From a bacterium (GTDB lineage: Bacteria; Zhuqueibacterota; Zhuqueibacteria; Residuimicrobiales; Residuimicrobiaceae): 41,269 bases of DNA. The stretch lies in contig JAKPUX010000196.1 in the NCBI GenBank assembly GCA_029554865.1, positions 1 through 41,269 on the forward strand, in the 5' to 3' direction. Below are positions 33,949-41,130 of this stretch, in pieces. A program made the translations under genes and the position numbers. How positions within the stretch are numbered: position 1 is the first letter of the stretch; the number at the start of each line of letters is the position of its first letter. Below the pieces are notes generated by a model. That model was not told the origin of the DNA. It saw only the letters and a list, made by a program, of their open reading frames with translations, and ran no database searches.

Positions 33949-35481
33949 TCAGACGCTGGTGAGTTGCGGGCGGCCAGCGAAGAAGGCGGCGTGGTTGGAG
34001 GTGAAGGAGGGGGGTGTGCGCCGCAGGATGGCGGCGACGGAGGGCTCCCGCCTGAATTCGCGATCGAGGAAGCGGCGCACCTGCCTCCGTTCCCAACCCA
34101 GGGGATGGTTGAAATCATAATAAAGCTGCAGGTCGCCCGCGTAAAAACTGCGCACCTCCAGTCCGAGGGTATCAACTGCATCAGCCGGAAGGTTAAAGAT
34201 TGCCGGATTGATAAAGCCGATCGCCCCGGCGTGACGGACGACAAAGTCGAGTGTGCGCCGGGCTGCGGCCTCCTCCTCCCAGGGCGTGCCGAAGAGGAGA
34301 TAGACATAGGCAGGAATTCCCGCCGCCGCCAGGGCTTGCAGCGCCCGTCCGGCTTGCGCTACTGTTACCCCCTTTTTCATCCCCTCGAGAACCTCGTCAT
34401 CCCCCGATTCCAGACCGATCTTGAGCATGGCACAGCCAGATTTTTTCAGGCCGCAGCAAAACTCCTGGTCCATCAGCTGTGTTGTAATGCGGACAAAGCC
34501 GTACCATGGGACGCCGGGCGGTTGTTCGATGAGGGCCCGCAGCAGGGCCGGACTGAGGGCATTGTCAGTGAAATGGATCAGGGCCGGCTTGTGCAGGGCC
34601 GTCAGCCGGCCCAGATCGGCGAGCACCTGCTGCACCGGGCGAGGCTGATACCCGTGCCCCTCCGCCGGCTCCGGGCAGTAGGCGCAGCGGTTCCAGTAGC
34701 AGCCGCGCGAGGCATCGTAGGGGAGAATCGGGCCGGGAGCGAGGTAATCGGGCCATTCCGCAGTGGAAAAGGAGATAAAAGAGCCGGAGGCTGGCGCGTG
34801 AAATCCGGCGAGCCTGAGCAGCGGGATTTCACCAGGGCCGTCGATGAGGTGATCAATAAGCCCGGCGAAGGGATTGCGCCAATCCGGCCGGCGCATCCAC
34901 GACGTGACCAGCCCCCCGCCGATGACGATCGGCAGGCCGGGATGGTCACGGCGAATCAGGCCGATCAGGGCAAAGGCAGGCAAGGCCTGGCTGAGGTAAG
35001 AGAGCGATAGGCCAATCAGCTCAGGTGCGGCCGCCTTCAGGCGGGCCGCAAGAGCCCTGCGGAAATAGTCATAAAAAGGGCTGTGCTCAGGCGCCTCGGC
35101 GGCAGCGAGCAGATCCCCGCTGCGCAGGGGCGACCAGGTGCGGTGCTGATAGTCGGCCAGCGAGAGGACAACCTCGGCGTGAGCGCTGTGGGCTGCGAGC
35201 AGCCGGTTGAGGCGGCGCACGGCGGCGCTGTAGGCGCTGAAATGGCGATAGCCTGCGGCGCTTCTGAGCAGTTCGATATCAGTGGTGCTGCGCGCCCAGG
35301 CCTGACGTGTCCAGTGGTCGCCGGCCGCGGGCGCACTCTCCAGCAGGGCGAGCAGTGCTTCGCGATTGGCGTCCCAGACTCCGACCGGCAGGTGGTGGGC
35401 TTCCAGCGCACCGGCAAGGCGCGCCAGCCCGGCCGGGGGTTCGCAGGGCTTGGCGGCTGGGGGATTGATCAGCAGAATCAT
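33949..35481 (-). CDS. B12-binding-type radical SAM protein
   Basis: This 510-aa protein has an N-terminal Rossmann-like segment (MILLINPP, cobalamin-binding-like though short and without the DxHxxG motif), then a radical SAM core. The iron-sulfur ligands are Cys261, Cys266 and Cys269 (RGCYWNRCAYCPEP), so the spacing is C-x4-C-x2-C rather than the usual C-x3-C-x2-C. GGG-type SAM-binding segments and a GLESGDDEVLEGMKKG stretch follow, as in MiaB-like and B12-dependent enzymes. The substrate is not predicted. It is monocistronic, with its own promoter at 35512-35540, and converges with the small helical gene. Confidence 0.82.
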   Translation of the reverse strand: MILLINPPAAKPCEPPAGLARLAGALEAHHLPVGVWDANREALLALLESAPAAGDHWTRQAWARSTTDIELLRSAAGYRHFSAYSAAVRRLNRLLAAHSAHAEVVLSLADYQHRTWSPLRSGDLLAAAEAPEHSPFYDYFRRALAARLKAAAPELIGLSLSYLSQALPAFALIGLIRRDHPGLPIVIGGGLVTSWMRRPDWRNPFAGLIDHLIDGPGEIPLLRLAGFHAPASGSFISFSTAEWPDYLAPGPILPYDASRGCYWNRCAYCPEPAEGHGYQPRPVQQVLADLGRLTALHKPALIHFTDNALSPALLRALIEQPPGVPWYGFVRITTQLMDQEFCCGLKKSGCAMLKIGLESGDDEVLEGMKKGVTVAQAGRALQALAAAGIPAYVYLLFGTPWEEEAAARRTLDFVVRHAGAIGFINPAIFNLPADAVDTLGLEVRSFYAGDLQLYYDFNHPLGWERRQVRRFLDREFRREPSVAAILRRTPPSFTSNHAAFFAGRPQLTSV

Positions 35482-35511
35482 GGCTTTCTCGATTGAAGCT
35501 CTTGTAGGGAT

Positions 35512-35540
35512 AATCTATCGAATTGCAGAGCCATTCGCAA
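35512..35540 (-). promoter_or_regulatory. Promoter of the radical SAM gene
   Basis: On the minus strand it reads TTGCGA, 17-bp spacer, TAGATT. The leader to the start codon at 35481 is short, about 25 nt. Confidence 0.5.
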
Positions 35541-35593
35541 CCAATAAGCATATCTTCACCCCTCCAGCCGCGGCGGAAAAATGAAAAATATGC

Positions 35594-35635
35594 TTGTAAT
35601 TTAGAACTGGATGACGTAATTTAGCGTAATTTGGT
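35594..35635 (+). promoter_or_regulatory. Promoter with helically phased TAATTT repeats
   Basis: Three TAATTTAG/TAATTTGG copies begin at 35597, 35617 and 35627, 20 and 10 bp apart, i.e. on the same face of the helix. TTGTAA-17-TAATTT (35594-35622) can act as a sigma70 promoter, and the repeats could be regulator half-sites. Confidence 0.5.
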
Positions 35636-35663
35636 ATCATCTGTGGGGGGAGGAGGGGTACAC

Positions 35664-36350
35664 ATGAACGATTCCAACGCAAAACCAAAATCTCGCCTCG
35701 GCCGTAATCTCTCCGCCTTATTGAATCACAGTGAAGAATCCCTGATCAAGGCCATGGGCCTGGAAGATCGCCATGGCGATGGACAGCAGTCCGGCGACGG
35801 CGACGAACTCCCGCTTGAAGCCATCGCCCATCGCAGCATCGGCAAGGATCAACCCGACAGCGATCTGGAGATTCCCGCGGTGGAAAAGATAGAATTCAAG
35901 CCGGCGGAGGCTGAGCGCACCGGGGTCGCTGACGAGCAATCCTTCCCGGAGGAGTGGTCCGCGCCTGTTGCCGGCGAACAGAAAAACGTCCAGTACCGGA
36001 TCACTTTCAATCGTCAGGATCTTGATTTGCAAGATCTCGTCCTGCCTCTGGGGGTCAAGCAGCCCTTTGACCTTGCAATCCAGCTCCAACTCCCGCTGCT
36101 CCATACGGGCCAGGCCATTCCCCCGATCGTATCCAGGCTGCATGTCTATCTGCTCTGCTTCGATCCCAGCAGCGGGGTGCGCATCCGCATGGAACGGGAC
36201 TCTCAGCTGATCGAACCGGACAAGCAGCAGTACATCTTCCACTTCCATCTGGAGGGTTTTGAGGCGGGTTCATGGAAGCTGAGTGTACAGATGTACGCCG
36301 CCCTTTTTGGTTTTAGTGAACGCCAGGTGCTTAATCTCAAGGTGGGATAG
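35664..36350 (+). CDS. Beta-sandwich protein related to the 39.7-kb coiled-coil protein
   Basis: This 228-aa protein has a low-complexity, acidic N-terminal half (about 1-110), then a beta-rich domain (about 110-228). The C-terminal domain lines up with the last 100 residues of the protein at 39716-40900. Shared features are PFDLAIQLQLPLL/AFKIKVTLKIPEL, an IP turn, a strand ending in an S-G turn, and the L-x-GLE/FE-x-G-[SD]-[WY] segment near the end. There is no signal peptide or membrane helix. The ATG at 35664 has GGGGAGGAGGGG just upstream. It is monocistronic; its terminator lies inside the convergent arfB gene. I do not recognise the family. Confidence 0.75.
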   Translation: MNDSNAKPKSRLGRNLSALLNHSEESLIKAMGLEDRHGDGQQSGDGDELPLEAIAHRSIGKDQPDSDLEIPAVEKIEFKPAEAERTGVADEQSFPEEWSAPVAGEQKNVQYRITFNRQDLDLQDLVLPLGVKQPFDLAIQLQLPLLHTGQAIPPIVSRLHVYLLCFDPSSGVRIRMERDSQLIEPDKQQYIFHFHLEGFEAGSWKLSVQMYAALFGFSERQVLNLKVG

Positions 36351-36383
36351 CAGAAAAGGCGGCCTTTCTGCGGTTCCGGCTGA

Positions 36384-36809
36384 TCACTCCGGACTGAATC
36401 TTTCACGGCGCAGCTGTTTAACCAGGCTGCGCCTTTTTTTATGCTTGAGCCGTTCAGCTCTGGCGGCGGGAGTGATCCGTGTCGGCCTGCGCTGGGGGGC
36501 CGGAGCCAGCGCCTCGCGCAGGAGCGCGGCGAACCGATCGATCGCGCTCTCGCGGTTGGCATACTGGGTGCGATGGCGGCTGGAAGTGACCCAAAGCAGC
36601 CCCTCCTTGTTGATCCTCGAGGAAAGCCTTTCAGTAACGAGCTGCTTCTCTCCCGGCGAGAGGACTGCGCTGCCCTCCACATTGAACCAGAGGGTTACCC
36701 GGGTCTCGACCTTGTTGACGTTCTGGCCGCCCGGGCCGCCGCTGCGCGAGGTCGTGAAACCAACCTCGTCGTCAGGGATGAATGTGGATGCATCGATTTC
36801 GATGGGCAT
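36384..36809 (-). CDS. arfB: ArfB (YaeJ) peptidyl-tRNA hydrolase / ribosome rescue factor
   Basis: This 141-aa protein is a class-I release-factor-like peptidyl-tRNA hydrolase. The SGGPGGQNVNK motif with GGQ is the catalytic loop that releases peptides on stalled ribosomes. The highly basic tail (HKKRRSLVKQLRRER) fits the mRNA entry channel of the ribosome. The length matches E. coli ArfB (140 aa); the longer frame upstream to 36875 is not needed, so I chose the ATG at 36809. A promoter lies at 36842-36870. The last codons double as the terminator of the convergent gene (36407-36440). It lacks the codon-recognition domain of prfA/prfB, supporting the rescue role. Confidence 0.92.
   Translation of the reverse strand: MPIEIDASTFIPDDEVGFTTSRSGGPGGQNVNKVETRVTLWFNVEGSAVLSPGEKQLVTERLSSRINKEGLLWVTSSRHRTQYANRESAIDRFAALLREALAPAPQRRPTRITPAARAERLKHKKRRSLVKQLRRERFSPE
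36407..36440 (+). terminator. Intrinsic terminator overlapping the 3' end of arfB
   Basis: GGCGCAGC, an 11-base loop and GCTGCGCC are followed by seven T. It ends transcription of the plus-strand gene at 35664-36350 but lies inside the arfB reading frame, near the codons for its basic tail. Confidence 0.8.
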
Positions 36810-36841
36810 GGCAATGGTTCCGTTTGATGATTTCAGGGAAA

Positions 36842-36870
36842 AATGTATCAAATAATGGGGACAAAACCAA
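36842..36870 (-). promoter_or_regulatory. Promoter of arfB
   Basis: On the minus strand it reads TTGGTT, 17-bp spacer, TACATT; the start codon at 36809 is about 30 nt further on. Confidence 0.45.
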
Positions 36871-36876
36871 ACCATT

Positions 36877-36892
36877 CCGCATTCATATGCGG
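36877..36892. repeat. Small palindrome between divergent promoters
   Basis: CCGCAT-TCAT-ATGCGG is a perfect 6-bp inverted repeat between the arfB promoter and the regulator promoter, a possible operator. The rest of the 397-bp gap 36810-37206 holds the two promoters, one TAATTAGGC copy at 36958 and a CCCGGC-7-GCCGGG hairpin at 37152-37170 in the leader. Confidence 0.4.
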
Positions 36893-36928
36893 TCTGCGCT
36901 TAAAAAACACTTAAAAACAAAATATTGC

Positions 36929-36957
36929 TTGCTTTCCCCTTGCTCCCGATGTATTTT
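36929..36957 (+). promoter_or_regulatory. Candidate promoter of the pseudo-receiver/SARP regulator
   Basis: TTGCTT, 17-bp spacer, TATTTT. A TAATTAGGC motif follows directly at 36958-36966, similar to the phased repeats at 35597-35635. The leader to the ATG at 37207 is about 240 nt. Confidence 0.4.
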
Positions 36958-37206
36958 TAATTAGGCATCAGCAGTGGGGCTCAGGGGTGGCTGCAGGGTG
37001 ACTCCTCTCGATATTATCTCCTCCGATTCTCTTCCAGACGTACTTGTACCCCTTTTCAAGCAGTGTTTTCCGTGACCGGACATGGTCTGTCCGATTGCAG
37101 GGTCAGCTTTGCGCCGAGTCGATATCTTGCCGTGCGATGGGCAGTGAAGATCCCGGCCTTAACAGCCGGGGTATTTACTCACCAGAGTTTTCCCGGAGGG
37201 GGAGGT

Positions 37207-38607
37207 ATGGCACTGAGGAAGGAGATCATCCTGGCTGTTGACGAGGATCCCGTTTTCTGCCGGGATCTTGTGCGTGCATTGCCATTATCGACTTCACTCA
37301 AAGCGGTATCCGATCCATCCCAGGCGCTCGAAGCAGTCCGCTCCAGGTGCTGCAGCGCCATCCTGATTGCCCATACTCCGCCGGAGAGGGATGGAATTGA
37401 CTTGGCACGTAAAATCCGTGAAATCATGGGTGCTATTCCAATCGTCCTTGTCGTTCCTTTTACTGCAGTAGAGTTGATTATCGATGCGCTCCACCTTGGT
37501 ATTTGTGATTACCTGGAAAAGCCAGCTTCTACTGAGGCGATTGCAGCCATGTTTTCACGCCTCAGGGTCCAGATTGAAAGATCTGCCTCAAATGAGCTTT
37601 CCATCCCTGGAACGATGAATAAGCAGCGAAAAAATATCCTTGCCGGCTGCACAGATCTATTTGCCCCTGGTGTTCAAAACAGTGCAAATGGTTACTTGAC
37701 CGTAAAAATGAAAAGGATAACATCTGCAATTGCGAACATATGTCATGTGCCCTCGCATCGACAACACCTGCAGAGCATGGAAAAGACACCAGCCATGGAG
37801 ACTCTCATTCCGAATGATTGGCCATCAGTTTCCGTCCCCAGCAAAGTCAGCAAATTCAGTTTTAATTTCCTTGGTCCTTTTCAATGCGAAATCGATGGCA
37901 AACGTATTGAAGAATGGCCGGGGCACAAGGCCAAGATTCTCTTCGCATATTTGGCCTACCACCATAAACGTCATATCTATCGTGATATTCTCATGGATTA
38001 TTTTTGGCCTCATTCTTCCCCGGATTCGGCCCGTAACTGCCTGAATGTGACTCTTCACGCCATCCGAGCAACATTGCATAAGATACATCCTCAACTGGAA
38101 GGTCTGCTTTTCAAGGATGAGTGCTATTATTTTTGTGATGAAATTGACATCGAGCTGGACACGGAAAAATTCCTTCACTTCTATGACATCGCGCAACATG
38201 CTGAAAGAAGACGAGAAAACTCGGACGCTTTGGGTTTTTACGAGGCGGCGGCAGCTCTTTATAAAGGGGATTTCCTTGAGGAATATCCCTATGAGGTCTG
38301 GACAGGACTCGAACGGGAAAATTTTGCTGAAACCTATCTGGTGATACTGGATAAAATGAGTGACTTTTATGCCTGCGACGGCCGGCCGGCTACAGCGATT
38401 TCTCTTTGTGATCAGATCTTGTTGAAAGATAATTGCCGGGAAGAAATATACCGGCGGCTGATGGTTTGCTATAACCGTATCGGCCAGCGAGATCGAGCGA
38501 TACGGGTATATAAACGATGTGTGGAGGTTTTAAAAACCATACTCGATGTGGAACCTACTACGGCGACACAGAAACTTTATCAACAAATTCGCGGAAAAGT
38601 CGAATAA
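37207..38607 (+). CDS. Pseudo-receiver/SARP-type (BTAD) transcriptional regulator
   Basis: This 466-aa regulator has a receiver-like domain (about 5-125), but the phosphoacceptor Asp is Ala55 (ILIAHTPPERDG), while the acidic pocket (VDEDP, 11-15) and Lys105 (DYLEKP) remain. It therefore cannot be phosphorylated in the normal way. After a linker, residues about 218-320 resemble the winged-helix DNA-binding domain of SARP regulators (FLGPFQCEIDGKRI, then ILFAYLAYHH). The C-terminal 145 residues are the helical BTAD/TPR-like domain. I chose the ATG at 37207 (GGAGG site). A GATCCCG-8-CGGGATC dyad lies just inside the coding region (37246-37267). It is the first gene of the AT-richer cluster. Confidence 0.85.
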   Translation: MALRKEIILAVDEDPVFCRDLVRALPLSTSLKAVSDPSQALEAVRSRCCSAILIAHTPPERDGIDLARKIREIMGAIPIVLVVPFTAVELIIDALHLGICDYLEKPASTEAIAAMFSRLRVQIERSASNELSIPGTMNKQRKNILAGCTDLFAPGVQNSANGYLTVKMKRITSAIANICHVPSHRQHLQSMEKTPAMETLIPNDWPSVSVPSKVSKFSFNFLGPFQCEIDGKRIEEWPGHKAKILFAYLAYHHKRHIYRDILMDYFWPHSSPDSARNCLNVTLHAIRATLHKIHPQLEGLLFKDECYYFCDEIDIELDTEKFLHFYDIAQHAERRRENSDALGFYEAAAALYKGDFLEEYPYEVWTGLERENFAETYLVILDKMSDFYACDGRPATAISLCDQILLKDNCREEIYRRLMVCYNRIGQRDRAIRVYKRCVEVLKTILDVEPTTATQKLYQQIRGKVE

Positions 38608-38629
38608 TTAAGCAGAAAATAAGAGTGCT

Positions 38630-38661
38630 CTAATCGAGGGCTAATTCAGGATGATTATCTT
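38630..38661 (+). promoter_or_regulatory. Candidate SARP-type direct repeat before the beta-rich gene
   Basis: CTAATCGAGGG and CTAATTCAGGA are 11 bp apart, the repeat spacing known for SARP sites, and a possible -10 (TATCTT, 38656-38661) begins about 6 bp after them. A further TAATTAAGC lies at 38605. It may be the target of the regulator encoded upstream. Confidence 0.4.
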
Positions 38662-38803
38662 ATAGCAGGTTCACGAGAGTTTATAAAATCACCGGCCAGC
38701 ACCATCATTTGAGTGAAGCGCAACTGAAACGGACCCAGGCCGGGGTTCCAGGGTGAACGTTTCTCAGCTGCCGCACCACTCATCTTTTGGGAGGAGTCAC
38801 ACC

Positions 38804-39535
38804 ATGAGTATCATTCAGCCTTTAGGTGCGGTAACAAGGACCTTCGGAGGTGAATTCGATTTTCCGAGAGGAGTTATCGTATTTCCCGATGGTTCCACTC
38901 TCGATCCATGCGCTCCCGGAGAAGCTCCGAATATTCCTCCGGGCGACGATGATTACACGCTGATGGAACGCTGGTATGACAAGGCCGGATTCGGCAAGCC
39001 AAAAGCTCGGCAAGGATGGGCGACCATGTATGAGGAGGGGGCCTTAATCAGTCCAGAGGAAGAAGATCCGGATGTTGCGCCTTTTGTGGACCTGATGCTG
39101 GATCGCGACCGGGGTATTGTCATCAACCATACTGCAAGATTCAGCGGGCGGATGGTTGAGCTGATCAACAACAGGACCTTTGAATGTCGTATCCGCATCG
39201 CCGCGCACCCGTTGATGGCTGCTACAGGCCAGGTGGACCTGTATGACACCGATTGGGTGGTGATCGAAAGTTTCTCCAGCCACGTCCCCAACAAATGGTT
39301 TCTGCTCAACACCAGCACTCTGGTTTATACCCTGCGCTATCTTTTTCCAAAGAGTGACATCAGCGGAGACGCGCCAGACTCCAACTATAAACTCTCCGTG
39401 CCTGGCATCTACCGATTGATCATCGACTGGGATGTTCGCCACAAGGTGGCAGGTGACCCCGACTATCATTACGAGGTTCTCGGGGGATTTGACCACAATC
39501 TGGTTTTTCGAGTCGGCTACCAGACCAGTGATTGA
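38804..39535 (+). CDS. Beta-rich protein of unknown function
   Basis: This 243-aa protein has no signal peptide, no membrane helix and no recognised domain. It is rich in beta strands and aromatic residues (MVELINNRTFECRIRI, then WVVIESFSSHVPNKWFLLN), and repeated W and Y suggest a carbohydrate- or protein-binding surface. Its base composition is more AT-rich than genes in the first part of the window. I chose the ATG at 38804 after GGGAGGAG; an earlier GTG at 38753 lacks a site. It follows the regulator by about 196 bp and precedes, by 180 bp, the coiled-coil protein. Function unknown; membership of the cluster is inferred from position and composition. Confidence 0.7.
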   Translation: MSIIQPLGAVTRTFGGEFDFPRGVIVFPDGSTLDPCAPGEAPNIPPGDDDYTLMERWYDKAGFGKPKARQGWATMYEEGALISPEEEDPDVAPFVDLMLDRDRGIVINHTARFSGRMVELINNRTFECRIRIAAHPLMAATGQVDLYDTDWVVIESFSSHVPNKWFLLNTSTLVYTLRYLFPKSDISGDAPDSNYKLSVPGIYRLIIDWDVRHKVAGDPDYHYEVLGGFDHNLVFRVGYQTSD

Positions 39536-39555
39536 TAACACATCAAAGTCCATTG

Positions 39556-39586
39556 GGACCCTGGGAGTTTGTCAATCCCAGGGTCC
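39556..39586. repeat. Perfect 11-bp inverted repeat
   Basis: GGACCCTGGGA, a 9-base loop and TCCCAGGGTCC. No T tract follows, so it may be a transcription-stop or regulatory hairpin between the beta-rich gene and the coiled-coil gene rather than a classic terminator. Confidence 0.6.
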
Positions 39587-39715
39587 GGGATGGCCTTCTG
39601 ATTAACTTCAGGCCAGGAAAGCGGTTACACTTCCATTTTGCCCGTACCTAAGCCAAGCTTCCTGTTTGAAGAGATCAGACATGGCTGGGTATGTGCCATT
39701 CTTTGAGGGTCGATT

Positions 39716-40900
39716 ATGAAAAAGGGAAGATCAGCAAAAACGAACCGTCAAAAGTCCTCGCCGTCTTTAGAGAAAAGAAGACTGGCAAAGGCAGATCCGG
39801 TCAGTTTGTTGGGGGACAGACCTGTTCGGGAATTGTGGAATGAGCATGTGAACCGCAAGAACGGGAAAAAATCAAGCAACCATGATGAAATTCTTCCCTA
39901 TAACGGATCAACCCCTGAACTTGAGCATATCAGAAAAGAGATTTCAGATGTGGACGATTCAGACAACACTGGAACATCAAACCTCGTTCAGGAACCAATT
40001 CAAATCAAGGATCTCGAACAGGAAAAACAGAGACTGATCAAAGAGAACCGGGAGCTAAGTTATGCCGCTGCCGAGCTGAGAAAGCAGTTGGAAGAAGTAC
40101 GGATAAAAAATGATAAAAACCTGAATAAACTCAGAGAAGAGATTGAAAATGCCCATCAGAACTATCACGAGCTACTCACAAAAATTAATGCTGTTGGGAT
40201 TTCCGAGATCGATTTAAAACACGTTCTGCCGGGGAAAGAACTGGAGAGAGAAGAAAATGATCTGGGTGCAGCATCCAGTTCGCTTTTTACGATCAGAATG
40301 TACAATACTTCAGAGGGAGTCATCGGAATACTGCATCATCCTGTAGACCGTGCGAAGCTGAGCATTCGAGGGGTCGATGGCGACGCAATTTCATCATTTA
40401 TATCTCGGCATATAAGCAGATCAATCGAGGAGGCACATATAAATGAAGGGAAGGTGATGCCCGATCAGGTCATAACAGAGGTTGAAAGTGATAGCCAGGA
40501 AGAAGAGAACACGCCGCCTGAGGGGGATACTCTGGAAATCGGATTCAGGCAAAATCAAACCGAGCTGCCTAAAGGCATGCCAGTTTTATGGAAAAGTGCT
40601 TTTAAAATCAAGGTAACTCTGAAAATACCTGAATTATCTAAGCGTGTCGGCATCCCGACGAATCTCTCCTTCTGCAGTCTTTGGCTCGGATTGCGCAAAG
40701 CCGATTCGGGAGGGTATTTTCTGCAGGAATCCAGAGCATTAAAGCTTACGCCAAGGTCGCCTGACCTTCATACAGAACTCTCGTTCAAGGGTTTGGAAAA
40801 AGGTGATTATATTGTGAGCTGCAGGGCAACCTTGCCATTTTTGTCCCGGATGCTGAGGGGGAATGCCGAGTTTGCTGTTGCCGAAGTGCTGACCGTATAA
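39716..40900 (+). CDS. Coiled-coil protein with C-terminal beta-sandwich domain
   Basis: This 394-aa protein has a very basic N-terminus (about 1-60), a coiled coil (about 95-160, IKDLEQEKQRLIKENRELS with clear heptads), and a middle acidic linker (about 245-280). The C-terminal beta-rich domain (about 290-394) lines up with that of the protein at 35664-36350. GAGGG precedes the start. Composition is AT-rich relative to the first part of the window. The shared domain links the two loci and suggests that they act in the same process. I do not recognise the family. A role as a scaffold or adaptor is a guess from the coiled coil. Confidence 0.75.
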   Translation: MKKGRSAKTNRQKSSPSLEKRRLAKADPVSLLGDRPVRELWNEHVNRKNGKKSSNHDEILPYNGSTPELEHIRKEISDVDDSDNTGTSNLVQEPIQIKDLEQEKQRLIKENRELSYAAAELRKQLEEVRIKNDKNLNKLREEIENAHQNYHELLTKINAVGISEIDLKHVLPGKELEREENDLGAASSSLFTIRMYNTSEGVIGILHHPVDRAKLSIRGVDGDAISSFISRHISRSIEEAHINEGKVMPDQVITEVESDSQEEENTPPEGDTLEIGFRQNQTELPKGMPVLWKSAFKIKVTLKIPELSKRVGIPTNLSFCSLWLGLRKADSGGYFLQESRALKLTPRSPDLHTELSFKGLEKGDYIVSCRATLPFLSRMLRGNAEFAVAEVLTV

Positions 40901-40975
40901 ATTGTACAAGCCCGTTCCAGTGATGGCCATGTCGCTGAAAGTATCCCAACAAGTGATAGTTGTGATTTTGCGCTG

Positions 40976-41101
40976 ATGACTCCGGAAGAATTCAGTGTCT
41001 TTATTGTTGGCCTCGTTCTTGAAGTATTCCGCCTCGTCAGCAGGTCTTTGCCTAAGGATATCATCTGGGCGGAACTGCAGCTGCTGTTCGGACAAGATTG
41101 A
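40976..41101 (+). CDS. Possible small 41-aa membrane-like reading frame
   Basis: MTPEEFSVFIVGLVLEVFRLV is the start of an ORF with one hydrophobic stretch (about 7-20), 75 bp behind the coiled-coil gene and 29 bp before the last gene. It has no clear ribosome site, so I give it low confidence. Confidence 0.25.
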   Translation: MTPEEFSVFIVGLVLEVFRLVSRSLPKDIIWAELQLLFGQD

Positions 41102-41130
41102 ACGCGTTGCAAGCACAACTGGGAGAAAAT

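Noticed and set aside
36350..36371. GCAGAAAAGGC/GCCTTTCTGC hairpin right after the beta-sandwich gene
   Set aside because: One bulge and no T tract; the better terminator is at 36407-36440.
37246..37267. Dyad GATCCCG-8-CGGGATC inside the regulator gene
   Set aside because: Could be an autoregulatory site, but it lies in coding sequence and one dyad of 7 bp can arise by chance; noted only.
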